This document shows positions 8,542 through 17,225 of a stretch of DNA of 64,000 bases, in pieces. Source of the stretch: an uncultured Porphyromonadaceae bacterium (lineage in GTDB: Bacteria; Bacteroidota; Bacteroidia; Bacteroidales; Muribaculaceae). The first letter of the stretch is position 1. Each line of letters starts with the position of its first letter. The notes beneath the pieces were generated by a model that was not told the origin of the DNA, ran no database searches, and worked only from the letters and a program-made list of their open reading frames with translations. Made by a program: the position numbers and the translations under genes. Location: positions 62,001 through 126,000 of the forward strand of contig URCF01000005.1 of assembly GCA_900546365.1 (NCBI GenBank). The letters run 5' to 3'.

Positions 8542-8549
8542 TATTTTTG
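8542..8549 (+). promoter_or_regulatory. -7 element just ahead of the small membrane gene
   Basis: TATTTTTG ends only 7 nt before the ATG at 8557, so transcription would start at or next to the start codon, implying a leaderless or nearly leaderless mRNA. Confidence 0.5.
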
Positions 8550-8556
8550 TACAACT

Positions 8557-9018
8557 ATGGGACTAACATCATTTTTCACATCAGTAGAATTTTATGTGAT
8601 AGCCACTGTGGTGGCCGCCGCTGTGCTCGGACTGTGCATCAAACCCTCTGGCAAAGGACCGGTGAGACAGCACCTTCTGCCCGGACAGCTTCGCAATGGA
8701 GCGGAGGTGTCGCCGGGCCTTGACATACGCTGTCGCGAAGATGGCTCCGTGGAGCTTCTGCGCACAGGGCTGGAAGGACTCACCGATGCCTCAGCGGCTT
8801 CGATAGCGGTGAATGTGTCAGGGTTTGATGTAGCAATCACCGAGCGGCTCTCCCCTGCCGACTGCGGTGAGCCGCGCAACGAAGCGCTGTTTGTGCTTGA
8901 CTTCCTCGCTCCGGAGCATTACCATATACGCTACGAGAATCCGGACACAAATCTGTTCTGCGCCTTCACCCTCCATGTGCGTCCCGGCATCACTACCCGC
9001 AAGGAGCTCAACCGATGA
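8557..9018 (+). CDS. Hypothetical single-pass membrane protein
   Basis: A 153-residue protein with one N-terminal membrane segment (about residues 8-28) and a soluble remainder of short strands, probably a small beta domain. I do not recognise it. The start is supported by a TAnnTTTG box immediately upstream. The gene is transcribed alone and its last 11 bp overlap the convergent mgtE gene. Codon use resembles its neighbours, so it looks like a resident gene rather than a spurious frame. Confidence 0.75.
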   Translation: MGLTSFFTSVEFYVIATVVAAAVLGLCIKPSGKGPVRQHLLPGQLRNGAEVSPGLDIRCREDGSVELLRTGLEGLTDASAASIAVNVSGFDVAITERLSPADCGEPRNEALFVLDFLAPEHYHIRYENPDTNLFCAFTLHVRPGITTRKELNR

Positions 9019-10372
9019 AGTGCATCAGCAGTACGGTGCTTATGCTCATGTAGATCACCATGCCGATGATATCGTTGGTGATGGAGATGAACGGACCGGT
9101 GGCGAGCGCAGGGTCAATCTTCAGCTTCTCGAGCATCAACGGCACGAATGTGCCGAACACCGAAGCAAACAGCACCACAGCGAGCAGCGACAGCGACACG
9201 GCGATAGTGGTCACCTGAGTGCCGCCGATCTTGAAGAAATTGTAGATGAACACCAGCAGCGAGATTATGAATCCGTTGATCAGACCCACACCAAGCTCTC
9301 TGAACAGCTGGCGCGATGCATCCTTGATGTCGAGCGAACCGTTGGCCAGGCCCTGCACCACGATAGCCGATGACTGAGTGCCGACATTACCGCCGGTGCC
9401 ACCAATCAACGGGATAAACAGCGCAAGCATCGGATCCATAGCAAACCCCGACTCGAAATTGCCAAGAATCATGGAGTTGCCGATACCGCCGAGCATACCT
9501 ATGAGCAACCACGGCAGGCGGGCCTTGGTTTGAGTGAAGAGGGTGTCGTCAGTTTCCACATCGAGCGACAGACCGGAAGCCAACTGGTAGTCACGCTCCG
9601 AACTCTCGCGCACCTTGTCCATCACATCATCGACAGTGATGCGCCCCAGCAGGCGGCCGATAGAGTCAACCACAGGCATAGCCACAAGGTTGTATTTTTC
9701 AAAATCCAGAGCCACTTCATCGATGGGCGTATCGGCCTTCACCGCCACTGGATCCTCCTCCATCACATGCTTGATTTTCGACACCGAGGGGTGAGTGATA
9801 AGCTTCTTCAAAGGGAGGATGCCACGTAGCTTGTCGTCGCCGTCAACCACATACACATTATAGATTTCGTCCATATCCTCGGCCTGCATACGCATCTGCT
9901 TGATGCACTCGGGCATGGACCAGTCCTCGTTGACCACAATCATCTCTGTACCCATCAGACCACCGGCAGTGTCCTCGTCATATTTGAGAAGGTCAATGAT
10001 GTCGCCGGCCTGCTCCACATCGTCGATATGCGACAGAATCTTGTCACGGTCCTCCTCATCCAGCTCCTGGATGATATCCACGGCATCGTCGGTGTCAAGG
10101 TGATCGATGAACTGCTTGGCAATCTCCTCGGCAGGCATGTTGGACAGCAGCTTGCGGCGGTCGTCCTCGTCCAGCTCCATGAGCACATCGGCGGCGGTGT
10201 CATCGTCGAGCAGCTTGTAGAGATATTCAGCCTCATCAAGGTCAAGATCCTGATACAGCTCGGCAATGTCGGCCGGATGGAGGTCGGCAAGTTCAGTGCG
10301 GGCAGCCTCGTCATTGTGCTCGCTGATTATATTTCTAATATGCTCGAGATACTCTTCGGAAAACTCTTTCAT
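9008..10372 (-). CDS. mgtE: Magnesium transporter MgtE
   Basis: A 454-residue Mg2+ channel/transporter. An acidic N-terminal MgtE domain (about residues 1-130, repeated ADLHPADIAELYQDL-type helices) precedes two CBS domains (about 130-255) that sense intracellular Mg2+. Five membrane helices follow, including the family pattern GNVGTQSSAIVVQGLA. Its ATG overlaps the rsmA stop (ATGA), so rsmA and mgtE are co-transcribed. The 3' end overlaps the convergent small membrane gene by 11 bp. Confidence 0.95.
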   Translation of the reverse strand: MKEFSEEYLEHIRNIISEHNDEAARTELADLHPADIAELYQDLDLDEAEYLYKLLDDDTAADVLMELDEDDRRKLLSNMPAEEIAKQFIDHLDTDDAVDIIQELDEEDRDKILSHIDDVEQAGDIIDLLKYDEDTAGGLMGTEMIVVNEDWSMPECIKQMRMQAEDMDEIYNVYVVDGDDKLRGILPLKKLITHPSVSKIKHVMEEDPVAVKADTPIDEVALDFEKYNLVAMPVVDSIGRLLGRITVDDVMDKVRESSERDYQLASGLSLDVETDDTLFTQTKARLPWLLIGMLGGIGNSMILGNFESGFAMDPMLALFIPLIGGTGGNVGTQSSAIVVQGLANGSLDIKDASRQLFRELGVGLINGFIISLLVFIYNFFKIGGTQVTTIAVSLSLLAVVLFASVFGTFVPLMLEKLKIDPALATGPFISITNDIIGMVIYMSISTVLLMHFIG

Positions 10373-11169
10373 AGCTGTTGTGGTTCGCGAAGTGAAGACA
10401 GTAGATTGGTTAACTCAACAAACTGAGCCACGCTCAGTTGCTCCGGCCTCATCCCCAGCAGCGGATGGTCGGGCATCGGCACCCCGGCGGGGAGAAGCGG
10501 CTTCAACGAATTGCGGATGGTTTTGCGACGCTGGCCGAAGGTGGTTTTAACCACTGTTTTGAACAGACGCTCATCACATCCCAGAGCCTGCACATCGTTG
10601 CGCACCATCCTTATCACCCCGCTTTTCACCTTAGGCGGTGGATTGAACACATGCTCGCTCACAGTGAACAGATACTCCACATCATACCATGCCTGCAACA
10701 GCACCGACAAAATGCCACGTGCCTTGGTGCCCGGAGCGGCAGCGAGCCTTTCGGCCACCTCGCGCTGCAGCATCCCGATGCAGCACGCCACCTGCTCCTT
10801 GTAGTCAAGAAGATGGAAAAATATCTGCGATGAAATATTGTAGGGATAATTGCCAATGACACAGAATTTCTGCCCGTCGGGATACAGCTCCGAAAGATCC
10901 GTGCGCAGGAAGTCGCACTCCAGAATCCTGTCATGAGGCAGCTCTGCCATATTGGACTTGAGATATGCCACGCTCTCGGTGTCAATCTCAGCCACAGTCA
11001 CATCATGCCCGGCGGCAATAAGGAACTGTGTGAGCACCCCCATGCCGGGCCCCACCTCCAGCACCGGCAACCCTTTCCATTCATCAAGAGTTGACGCAAT
11101 GCGGCGGGCTATGTCCAGGTCCACAAGAAAATGCTGTCCGAGAGACTTTTTAGGCTTTACGTTCTGCAT
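10369..11169 (-). CDS. rsmA: 16S rRNA (adenine(1518)-N6/adenine(1519)-N6) dimethyltransferase
   Basis: A 266-residue KsgA/RsmA enzyme that dimethylates two adjacent adenosines at the 3' end of 16S rRNA. The start MQNVKPKKSLGQHFL is chosen because KSLGQHFL is the conserved N-terminus; the longer frame back to 11247 adds non-family sequence. The SAM-binding motif is LEVGPGMGVLTQFL and the catalytic motif is GNYPYNISSQIFF. A possible -7 box (TAAATTTG on the minus strand, 11219-11212) lies about 45 nt upstream. Forms an operon with mgtE. Confidence 0.95.
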   Translation of the reverse strand: MQNVKPKKSLGQHFLVDLDIARRIASTLDEWKGLPVLEVGPGMGVLTQFLIAAGHDVTVAEIDTESVAYLKSNMAELPHDRILECDFLRTDLSELYPDGQKFCVIGNYPYNISSQIFFHLLDYKEQVACCIGMLQREVAERLAAAPGTKARGILSVLLQAWYDVEYLFTVSEHVFNPPPKVKSGVIRMVRNDVQALGCDERLFKTVVKTTFGQRRKTIRNSLKPLLPAGVPMPDHPLLGMRPEQLSVAQFVELTNLLSSLREPQQL

Positions 11170-11310
11170 AGGGGCAAGGTTGATGCAGCGGCACATGCCG
11201 CATACAAACCACAAATTTACAATTTTCCCTGCAATTCCCGCCAACAATTCCGATAAATATTCCAGGAACTATTTTGGGAGTGGAAGTGTTATAAAGGAAA
11301 AAATTGCGTT

Positions 11311-11727
11311 ATGACTTTTGGAGAATCTATTAAAACCGTGTTTTCAAAGTACGCCACTTTCAGCGGGCGTGCCTCACGGTCGGAATACTGGTGGTTTGTG
11401 GCCCTCAACAGTGTGGTGGGTCTTGTGATTTATCTCATAGCTGCACCTTCGGGCTTGACAATTGACTCGATGGCGACCAACGGCGGCTCATCGCTCGCCA
11501 TCATCGAGGCGTTTCCGGGATGGGCATCCGCGCTGCTGGGGTGTTATTCGCTGGCAGTGTTGCTCCCCTCGTTGGCTGTGAGTGTAAGACGACTGCATGA
11601 CATCGGCAAGGGTGGCGGCTGGATTTTCATCAGCCTCGTGCCGCTGATTGGCGGTATATGGTATCTGGTGCTGATGCTGCTTCCGAGCCAGCTCGGCGAC
11701 AACCGTTTCGGCAGTCAACCCAATTAA
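11311..11727 (+). CDS. DUF805 family inner-membrane protein
   Basis: A 138-residue protein with about four membrane segments. The N-terminal FSGRASRSEYWWFVALN and the later VSVRRLHDIGKGGGW are characteristic of DUF805 (YhaH-like). The molecular role of the family is not established. It lies upstream of a small gene on the same strand with a 25-bp gap, likely co-transcribed. Confidence 0.88.
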   Translation: MTFGESIKTVFSKYATFSGRASRSEYWWFVALNSVVGLVIYLIAAPSGLTIDSMATNGGSSLAIIEAFPGWASALLGCYSLAVLLPSLAVSVRRLHDIGKGGGWIFISLVPLIGGIWYLVLMLLPSQLGDNRFGSQPN

Positions 11728-11752
11728 CAACCTATCCGCAACTTAACGAACT

Positions 11753-11992
11753 ATGAGCCCCATTGTGGAAACCTTGGCCCAGACTCTTGTTGACGAATGG
11801 CAGGAGTATTTCCCCTACTGGAGTGCCGCTCACAACAGCGACAGCCAACAGGAGTATCGCACATTCACCCATTCCGAGATTGCCCGCGCGCAGATGGTGT
11901 GCAACCGGCTGCAGCAGCTCGACGACTGCTTCAACCACGAATGCAACGAGTACAACTCCATGCTCACAGAGATGAGCAACATGATGCGGTAG
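11753..11992 (+). CDS. Small hypothetical protein
   Basis: A 79-residue, mostly helical, acidic soluble protein rich in Gln, Asn and Met, with two cysteines near CFNHECNEY. I do not recognise it. The start is the ATG shortly after the DUF805 stop, and an intrinsic terminator hairpin lies 28 bp after its stop, supporting expression with DUF805. Overlapping frames of similar length in this stretch are less plausible in composition. Confidence 0.55.
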   Translation: MSPIVETLAQTLVDEWQEYFPYWSAAHNSDSQQEYRTFTHSEIARAQMVCNRLQQLDDCFNHECNEYNSMLTEMSNMMR

Positions 11993-12020
11993 GGAAAGCA
12001 GCGGCCTATAAAAATTTGAA

Positions 12021-12052
12021 CGCCCCGCATGGCTTCACAGCCTGACGGGGCG
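12021..12052 (+). terminator. Terminator after the DUF805 pair
   Basis: A 7-bp GC-only stem (12021-12027 with 12046-12052) is followed by a pyrimidine-rich CTCTCCCTTCTTTC, an imperfect T-tract. Confidence 0.6.
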
Positions 12053-12131
12053 CTCTCCCTTCTTTCAAACTAACTACTATGATATCAATCGAAAAAGCAA
12101 TGAATATGCTTCTGTGTTTTTTCTAAAAAAT

Positions 12132-12216
12132 CCTCTGCTTGCTCCCGACAAATAGAATCTATCAACATTCCCAAAATCTACTAACTCTCAAATGAAAAAC
12201 CGGGAGCAAACAGAGG
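12132..12216. repeat. 16-nt imperfect inverted repeat in a gene-free stretch
   Basis: Arms CCTCTGCTTGCTCCCG (12132-12147) and CGGGAGCAAACAGAGG (12201-12216) pair at 15 of 16 positions around a 53-nt AT-rich centre. The interval 12053-12326 holds no convincing gene. A 15-codon frame (ATG at 12079) precedes the left arm; it could be a leader peptide but nothing downstream on that strand needs one. Confidence 0.55.
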
Positions 12217-12326
12217 AACAGGTTAATTCATGGACTTAATAATGGTAAAAACGATTTTATGTAAGGTAAGAATAATCAGCTGTAGTCGATAATGGGCTGA
12301 GCTGCATAAGATTCCATTATACTGTA

Positions 12327-12938
12327 TCAGGCCACCGGTGCATCGGGAATCACCCTTTTGGCACCTATAAAGTTGCGGCTGTAGTATCCGCCATCTGGAA
12401 ATTTCTGATAAGAAACACCCTTGCTGCTGGATGCGTGGATGAAGGTGAGCGAATTGTCGGAATCGTTGACTTCCACCACCATCGCCACATGGCCCACTTT
12501 CCCCTTGCCGCTGCGCGGACTGCTGAAGAACATCAGGTCGCCGGGGCGGATCTCATCGCGGTTCACTTTCTCACCCTCCCGATATTGCATACCCGAGGTG
12601 CGCGGGAGCAGAATCCCTTCCTGCTTGAACAGATGGCCGATGAAGCCGGAGCAATCAAAGGTTCTGGGACCGGTGGAACCGTAGCGATAGCGGGTACCGA
12701 GATATTTGGCGGCATTATCGGCGAGTCGCTCAGCTTGCTCAGTGAATTTGTCAAGCTTCACTTCGCGGGCAAGATTGTGGAGCGCACTGTCCATCGACTG
12801 GCTCAGGGTGCTCAGATATCCCAGTTCGGGAGCGGAGTCGGCCTCTGCCTCAGTGAGGGTGCGGGTGGCGTTCACGCCGAAAGTGACGGTAAAGATTGCC
12901 AATATGGTAAAAAGTATATATTTGAATTTTTTGGTCAT
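12327..12938 (-). CDS. Secreted NlpC/P60 family peptidoglycan hydrolase
   Basis: A 203-residue cysteine peptidase expected to cut peptide stems of peptidoglycan. The start MTKKFKYILF is chosen because a signal peptide follows at once and a promoter lies 55 nt upstream; the longer frame to 13049 would begin before that promoter. The NlpC/P60 domain covers about residues 75-195: YRYGSTGPRTFDCSGF with the catalytic cysteine, then KVGHVAMVVEV with the catalytic histidine. There is no SH3 domain, unlike the second NlpC/P60 protein at 46264. Monocistronic. Confidence 0.9.
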   Translation of the reverse strand: MTKKFKYILFTILAIFTVTFGVNATRTLTEAEADSAPELGYLSTLSQSMDSALHNLAREVKLDKFTEQAERLADNAAKYLGTRYRYGSTGPRTFDCSGFIGHLFKQEGILLPRTSGMQYREGEKVNRDEIRPGDLMFFSSPRSGKGKVGHVAMVVEVNDSDNSLTFIHASSSKGVSYQKFPDGGYYSRNFIGAKRVIPDAPVA

Positions 12939-12992
12939 AGTATTTGTGTTGCGTACTTGATTGGTGTGTGCTTTGTTTTTTCTTTCGCAATG

Positions 12993-13023
12993 CAAAGTTA
13001 CAACACTTTTAACCGCTGTGCAA
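12993..13023 (-). promoter_or_regulatory. Promoter of the NlpC/P60 gene
   Basis: Minus-strand -7 TAACTTTG (13000-12993) with TTG 20 nt upstream (13023-13021). A second TATTTTTG on the same strand at 13089-13082 could be an alternative promoter. Confidence 0.6.
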
Positions 13024-13122
13024 TAGGGCGTTATAGGCAGGATATGCAATTTGGTTAACTTCGGTTAACGTATATGGGCCACAAAAATACCCCATGACTG
13101 AAATTCAGATCATTGGCCGCGG

Positions 13123-13178
13123 ATATGTGAAAACCGCGCAACAGATGTTGGATGTTTTTAACCATCGCGTTCACATAT
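13123..13178. repeat. Nested inverted repeat upstream of the Ala/Lys-rich protein gene
   Basis: ATATGTGAA (13123-13131) pairs with TTCACATAT (13170-13178) and, inside, CGCG pairs with CGCG. The structure lies about 70 bp before the ATG at 13249, in the interval 12939-13248 that otherwise holds only promoters. It could be a leader-RNA stem or a dyad operator. Confidence 0.45.
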
Positions 13179-13248
13179 TTTATGACCATAAACCCAACTA
13201 TTTTACGGCCATCATTGTTTTCCCAATAAAAACAAACTCTAAATTACT

Positions 13249-13578
13249 ATGAATCTCGACACCAACAAAAATCAGCAGGTGGCCCAGGCTGCCGCTGATG
13301 TAAGTAAAACAGCCGCGCAGGTGAGCGCGGAGGCAGCAAGTGTGGCCGCAAAGGCCGAAACAGCGAGCATCAAGGAGAAAGCCGCCGAATATGCAGCGGA
13401 AGCCAAGGAGAAAGCCGGTGACATGGCCTCAGCTGCCAAGGAAAAGGCAGGTGAAGTAGGCGACAATCTCAAGGAGCAGGCCGGCAATCTTTCGGAAAAG
13501 GTGCAGGGGTATGCAGCCGATGCGCTCAGCGCCGCAGCCGACAAGGCCAAAGAGTGGGCTGAAAAGCTGAAACACTGA
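13249..13578 (+). CDS. Ala/Lys/Glu-rich helical protein (LEA-like/YtxH-like)
   Basis: A 109-residue, highly charged, alanine-rich protein without hydrophobic segments. Degenerate repeats of the type KEKAGDMASAAKEKAGE give an amphipathic helix like late-embryogenesis-abundant and stress proteins such as CsbD/YtxH relatives. A role in desiccation or envelope stress is an inference from composition. Monocistronic, ending in a strong terminator. Confidence 0.75.
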   Translation: MNLDTNKNQQVAQAAADVSKTAAQVSAEAASVAAKAETASIKEKAAEYAAEAKEKAGDMASAAKEKAGEVGDNLKEQAGNLSEKVQGYAADALSAAADKAKEWAEKLKH

Positions 13579-13598
13579 CAAGCAAACGACACCGAATG

Positions 13599-13637
13599 GC
13601 CGCACCGGGTGAATCACTCTCCGGTGCGGCTATTTTT
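13599..13637 (+). terminator. Terminator overlapping the 3' end of rarA
   Basis: A 10-bp perfect stem (13599-13608 with 13621-13630) is followed by TATTTTTGTTTT. The loop and right arm lie inside the last codons of convergent rarA, whose stop is in the loop. Confidence 0.9.
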
Positions 13638-14909
13638 GTTTTCCGTCCATCGCTCATGCTGCAGTGCCGCCATACGTTGCTCGGAGGGGTTGTCGGCGGC
13701 CACCCAGAAATCGCGGTGGCCAATGGTGTCGGGCATGAACTGCTGACGCACGAAATGACCCGGATAGTCATGACTGTATTTGTAGTCTGCACCATACCCC
13801 ATCTCCTTCATTAGTGAGGTGGGAGCATTGCGGAGATGCAGCGGCACAGGCTGATTGCCGGTGCTGCGCACCAGTTCGAGGGCACTGTTAATGGCCATAT
13901 AGGCGGAGTTGCTTTTGGGCGATGTGGCGAGATACACCGTACATTCGGCCAACGGTATCCGCCCCTCGGGCCATCCGATTTTGTGAATCACATCAAATGT
14001 GGCGTTGGCAAGCAGCAACGCGTTGGGGTTGGCAAGACCGATATCTTCGGCTGCGAGGATACAAAGACGGCGGGCAATGAATTCCGGCTCCTCGCCCCCC
14101 TCTATCATGCGCGCAAGCCAATAGACGGCGGCATCGGGGTCACTTCCGCGAACACTCTTGATGAATGCCGAGATGATGTCGTAGTGCATCTCACCGTTCT
14201 TGTCGTAAGCGGCAGGATTTTTCTGCAAGCGGTCGGTCACCACCGAGTCATCAATCAATATCTCCTTCCCCTCGGGGGTGGACTGTAGAAGAAGGTCGAG
14301 AATATTGAGCAGCTTGCGGGCATCACCGCCGGAAAACCGGAACAGTGCCGTTGTGCTCTCCACCCTCACCTCACGCTCCTTGAGCACAGGGTCGTGAGTG
14401 AGCGCACGGTCAAGCAGCTGCGCGAGTTCATCCTCGCCAAGCGGGTTGAGCACATACACCTGCGCACGGCTCAGCAGAGGGCGTATCACCTCAAAGGACG
14501 GGTTTTCAGTGGTGGCACCGATGAGAGTCACCACACCGGTTTCCACCGCAGCGAGCAGACTGTCCTGCTGCGACTTGTTGAACCGGTGAATTTCGTCAAT
14601 AAACAGAATAGGTCGCCTGGAGGTGAACATACTTGCCGCTTCACGGCGACATTTGTCAAGCACATCGCGCACATCTTTCACGCCTGAATGTACGGCACTG
14701 AGAGTGTAGAACGGTGCCTCGACACTGTTGGCAATGATTTTGGCAAGGGTAGTTTTCCCCACTCCGGGAGGACCCCAGAGAATGAACGAGGAGATATTGC
14801 CGGTTTCAATCATTCCGCGCAGTATCGTGCCCGGCCCCACGAGATGGGTCTGGCCTATATAGTCGTCAAGAGTGTGCGGACGCAGCCGCTCAGCGAGTGG
14901 TAGGTTCAT
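13614..14909 (-). CDS. rarA: Replication-associated recombination protein A (AAA+ ATPase, MgsA/RarA)
   Basis: A 431-residue clamp-loader-like ATPase acting at stalled replication forks. It starts with the family pattern PLAERLRPHTLDDYIGQ, then Walker A LWGPPGVGKTTLAKII (about residues 44-60), Walker B ILFIDEIHRFNKSQQDSLL and sensor GATTENPSFE. The C-terminal tetramerisation region ends PGHFVRQQFMPD. Length is normal. A -7 box lies about 20 nt upstream of the ATG. Confidence 0.96.
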   Translation of the reverse strand: MNLPLAERLRPHTLDDYIGQTHLVGPGTILRGMIETGNISSFILWGPPGVGKTTLAKIIANSVEAPFYTLSAVHSGVKDVRDVLDKCRREAASMFTSRRPILFIDEIHRFNKSQQDSLLAAVETGVVTLIGATTENPSFEVIRPLLSRAQVYVLNPLGEDELAQLLDRALTHDPVLKEREVRVESTTALFRFSGGDARKLLNILDLLLQSTPEGKEILIDDSVVTDRLQKNPAAYDKNGEMHYDIISAFIKSVRGSDPDAAVYWLARMIEGGEEPEFIARRLCILAAEDIGLANPNALLLANATFDVIHKIGWPEGRIPLAECTVYLATSPKSNSAYMAINSALELVRSTGNQPVPLHLRNAPTSLMKEMGYGADYKYSHDYPGHFVRQQFMPDTIGHRDFWVAADNPSEQRMAALQHERWTENKNSRTGE

Positions 14910-14928
14910 AATGCTGCCTTATAATATA

Positions 14929-14936
14929 CAAAGGTA
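14929..14936 (-). promoter_or_regulatory. -7 element for rarA
   Basis: Minus-strand TACCTTTG, exact to TAnnTTTG, 20 nt before the rarA ATG. Confidence 0.6.
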
Positions 14937-14980
14937 GCAAAAACGCGGGCCAGAACGAAACCCCGCACATTAAATAATTG

Positions 14981-16444
14981 TTAATTACGACCGCGGAAAT
15001 AAGCCAGGGCATCGCGCTGCACCTTGCTGCCGAGCACGAAATTAGCCAGCAGATATATTCCCGAACCGGTGGCCAATTGCACCACGCAGAGCAGCCAAGG
15101 AGTGGATACAAGTCCGCTTTCATAATACATCGGAATCAGTATCAGCAGCGTGAGCATGGCGTAGGGCAACGAATCGCTGAGATATTGCAGCCAGCTGCGC
15201 TTGGACAGCTTCGCGGCAATCAAGAGTGTGGCAAACCATGCCACTGCCGAAGCCACCACCTGCCCCAATATGAATATACGCACTCCTGCAGTCATATCTC
15301 CCTCCCACGAAAGGGCTATGTAGGGTAGAGTGATGAAGATGGCCGCAAGCGCCACTCCATCGCGGAGCAGCTCGATTTTCACATTCATGGCCGCATTGCC
15401 GAGGGCCAGCACATAATTGGCATAGAGCTGTGTGAGCACAGTGAATATCCCCCTGACGAGCAGTAGTTGAAACAAAGCTACCGACGCATCCCATTTGGAT
15501 TCGAACAGCGTGTGAAACACCGGTGTGGCCATCACAATAAGCATCCCCATGGCGGGGAAAAGGAGATAGGAGGTGAACCGGTTCATTTTCGATGTGGCGG
15601 AAGCAAATTTCACAGCATCATCCTGAAACTCAGCCAATGCCGGAAGGAAAGAGGATGTGATGACCGCCGACAATGACGATATGCCCATTTTGCTCCATTT
15701 GTCGGCCTGGGTGTAGTAGCCGAGCGTAGCCACACCCACACGGTTGCCTATAAAATAGGAGTAGATGTTCTGAAAAAGAGTATTCAAAAACGAAGTCATG
15801 GCCATTCCGGCTCCCACATTCAGAAAAGAGCGGAGCACACCCCACGAAAACCTCCACATCGGCCGCCAGTGGCCGGTGATCCAGAGCACAGCCGATTTCA
15901 CAAAAGCCACAGCCACAGCCTGCCACACCAAAGCCCACGCACCGTAGCCGAGCAACGCCAGCCCTATGCCCACAAACGCACCGGCAAACAATCCAAGCGA
16001 ATTACTCACTGCCACCATCTTCACATCCATCCGCTTCATGAGCCTGTTGGTCTGCACTATGGCGGTGGCATTGATGATGAATGTGAGAAACATCACCCTG
16101 CTTAGCGGCACCAACTCCGGCGGAGCGTCTTTGAAGATTGTCGCTATCCAAGGGGCCAATATCCACAGCAGCGCATAAATGGCCACCGACGCACCCACAT
16201 TGAACCACAACACGGTGCTGTAGTCAAGCTCGGAAGGTGATTTGCGCTGGATAAGCGCGTAGGAAAATCCGCTGTCAACAAACAACGATGCAAACGCCTG
16301 AAACACCAGAATAGCCCCAATTACACCAAACTCGGCCGGCGACAACAGATTGGCCAGCACAAGGCCGGTGAGGCCATAAAGCAACTGGGATGCCACCTTG
16401 TCGATGACATTCCATTTGAGGGTGCGCGCCACCCTGAGCTTCAT
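14981..16444 (-). CDS. Polysaccharide flippase (Wzx/PST family)
   Basis: A 487-residue integral membrane protein with about 14 hydrophobic helices. The N-terminus (KWNVIDKVASQLLYGLTGLVL and FGVIGAILVFQAF) is typical of PST/MviN-like lipid-linked oligosaccharide translocases of the TuaB/WzxC type. The ATG at 16444 is preferred over a GTG at 16462. It probably moves an undecaprenyl-linked glycan across the inner membrane. No glycosyltransferase cluster surrounds it; the upstream gene on the same strand is a DUF2807 protein. The substrate is unknown. Confidence 0.88.
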   Translation of the reverse strand: MKLRVARTLKWNVIDKVASQLLYGLTGLVLANLLSPAEFGVIGAILVFQAFASLFVDSGFSYALIQRKSPSELDYSTVLWFNVGASVAIYALLWILAPWIATIFKDAPPELVPLSRVMFLTFIINATAIVQTNRLMKRMDVKMVAVSNSLGLFAGAFVGIGLALLGYGAWALVWQAVAVAFVKSAVLWITGHWRPMWRFSWGVLRSFLNVGAGMAMTSFLNTLFQNIYSYFIGNRVGVATLGYYTQADKWSKMGISSLSAVITSSFLPALAEFQDDAVKFASATSKMNRFTSYLLFPAMGMLIVMATPVFHTLFESKWDASVALFQLLLVRGIFTVLTQLYANYVLALGNAAMNVKIELLRDGVALAAIFITLPYIALSWEGDMTAGVRIFILGQVVASAVAWFATLLIAAKLSKRSWLQYLSDSLPYAMLTLLILIPMYYESGLVSTPWLLCVVQLATGSGIYLLANFVLGSKVQRDALAYFRGRN

Positions 16445-16476
16445 TGAAGGGGTTTCGGCCACCGGAGCGGAACGGA

Positions 16477-17190
16477 TTAATTGGCGGTGTCGATGCTTTT
16501 AACCTTCACTCTGCTGAGAGCGCTCTTCTTGATTTCAGGATTGCCGCGATACAACACCGTGCCGCTGCCAAGACCGCTCACGTTGAGCTTGTCCACGGCA
16601 TAGCAATTGATGGTGCCGTTGCCTGTCACAGAGCATTTCACCTGCTGTGCCTCAAGGTCATCAGCCTGCAGGAAGCTGGAGCCGCCCACGCTCTTGAGCT
16701 GCGCCTTGGCACACTCACCGTAAATCACGAGGGTACCCTTGCCGGTGAGGATGGAAGCCTTGACTTCGGTGGCACGCACATTGCGCACCACAAGACGACC
16801 GTTGCCAATCACCTTGGCACTGAACTCCGGCATACCGGCCGAGGCGAGCACACGCACTGTCGAGTCGCCGCAATTCTCCACTTTCGACAGATAGGAGGAG
16901 TAAACCCTCACTGTGGGGAGGTTGCGATACGGAATGTCACTCGGGGTGAGCTTGATGGATAGCTTGTTCTTGTTGGGTTCGAACAGGATGGCAGGAGCAA
17001 GCTCGGGAGAGGTTTCAAACTCCACTTTACCAGCTTTTTCGGGGTTGCACTGATAGTCCACATTGATGGCATCCACCACCTCAAGTTCGTGGAATTCGTG
17101 CACATCCAGTGTATAGCTTCTGGACTGGGCGCTGACCGACACAGGCAAAAAAGCGACGGCAGCAATAGCGGCAAACAATAATTTCTTCAT
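16477..17190 (-). CDS. Exported DUF2807 (GIN-domain-like) protein
   Basis: A 237-residue protein with a clear signal peptide (MKKLLFAAIAAVAFLPVSVSAQ). The remainder is short beta strands with many Gly, Val and Asn, resembling the right-handed beta-helix of DUF2807 (putative auto-transporter adhesin, head GIN) proteins, frequent in Bacteroidetes. The repeated pattern of a hydrophobic strand ending in a glycine turn (GNGRLVV, GKGTLVI, GNGTINC) supports this. The function is unproven; it is likely periplasmic or surface exposed. Confidence 0.75.
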   Translation of the reverse strand: MKKLLFAAIAAVAFLPVSVSAQSRSYTLDVHEFHELEVVDAINVDYQCNPEKAGKVEFETSPELAPAILFEPNKNKLSIKLTPSDIPYRNLPTVRVYSSYLSKVENCGDSTVRVLASAGMPEFSAKVIGNGRLVVRNVRATEVKASILTGKGTLVIYGECAKAQLKSVGGSSFLQADDLEAQQVKCSVTGNGTINCYAVDKLNVSGLGSGTVLYRGNPEIKKSALSRVKVKSIDTAN

Positions 17191-17225
17191 AGCTGAATGA
17201 TAACTGAATAAAGTGAAAGTGATAT

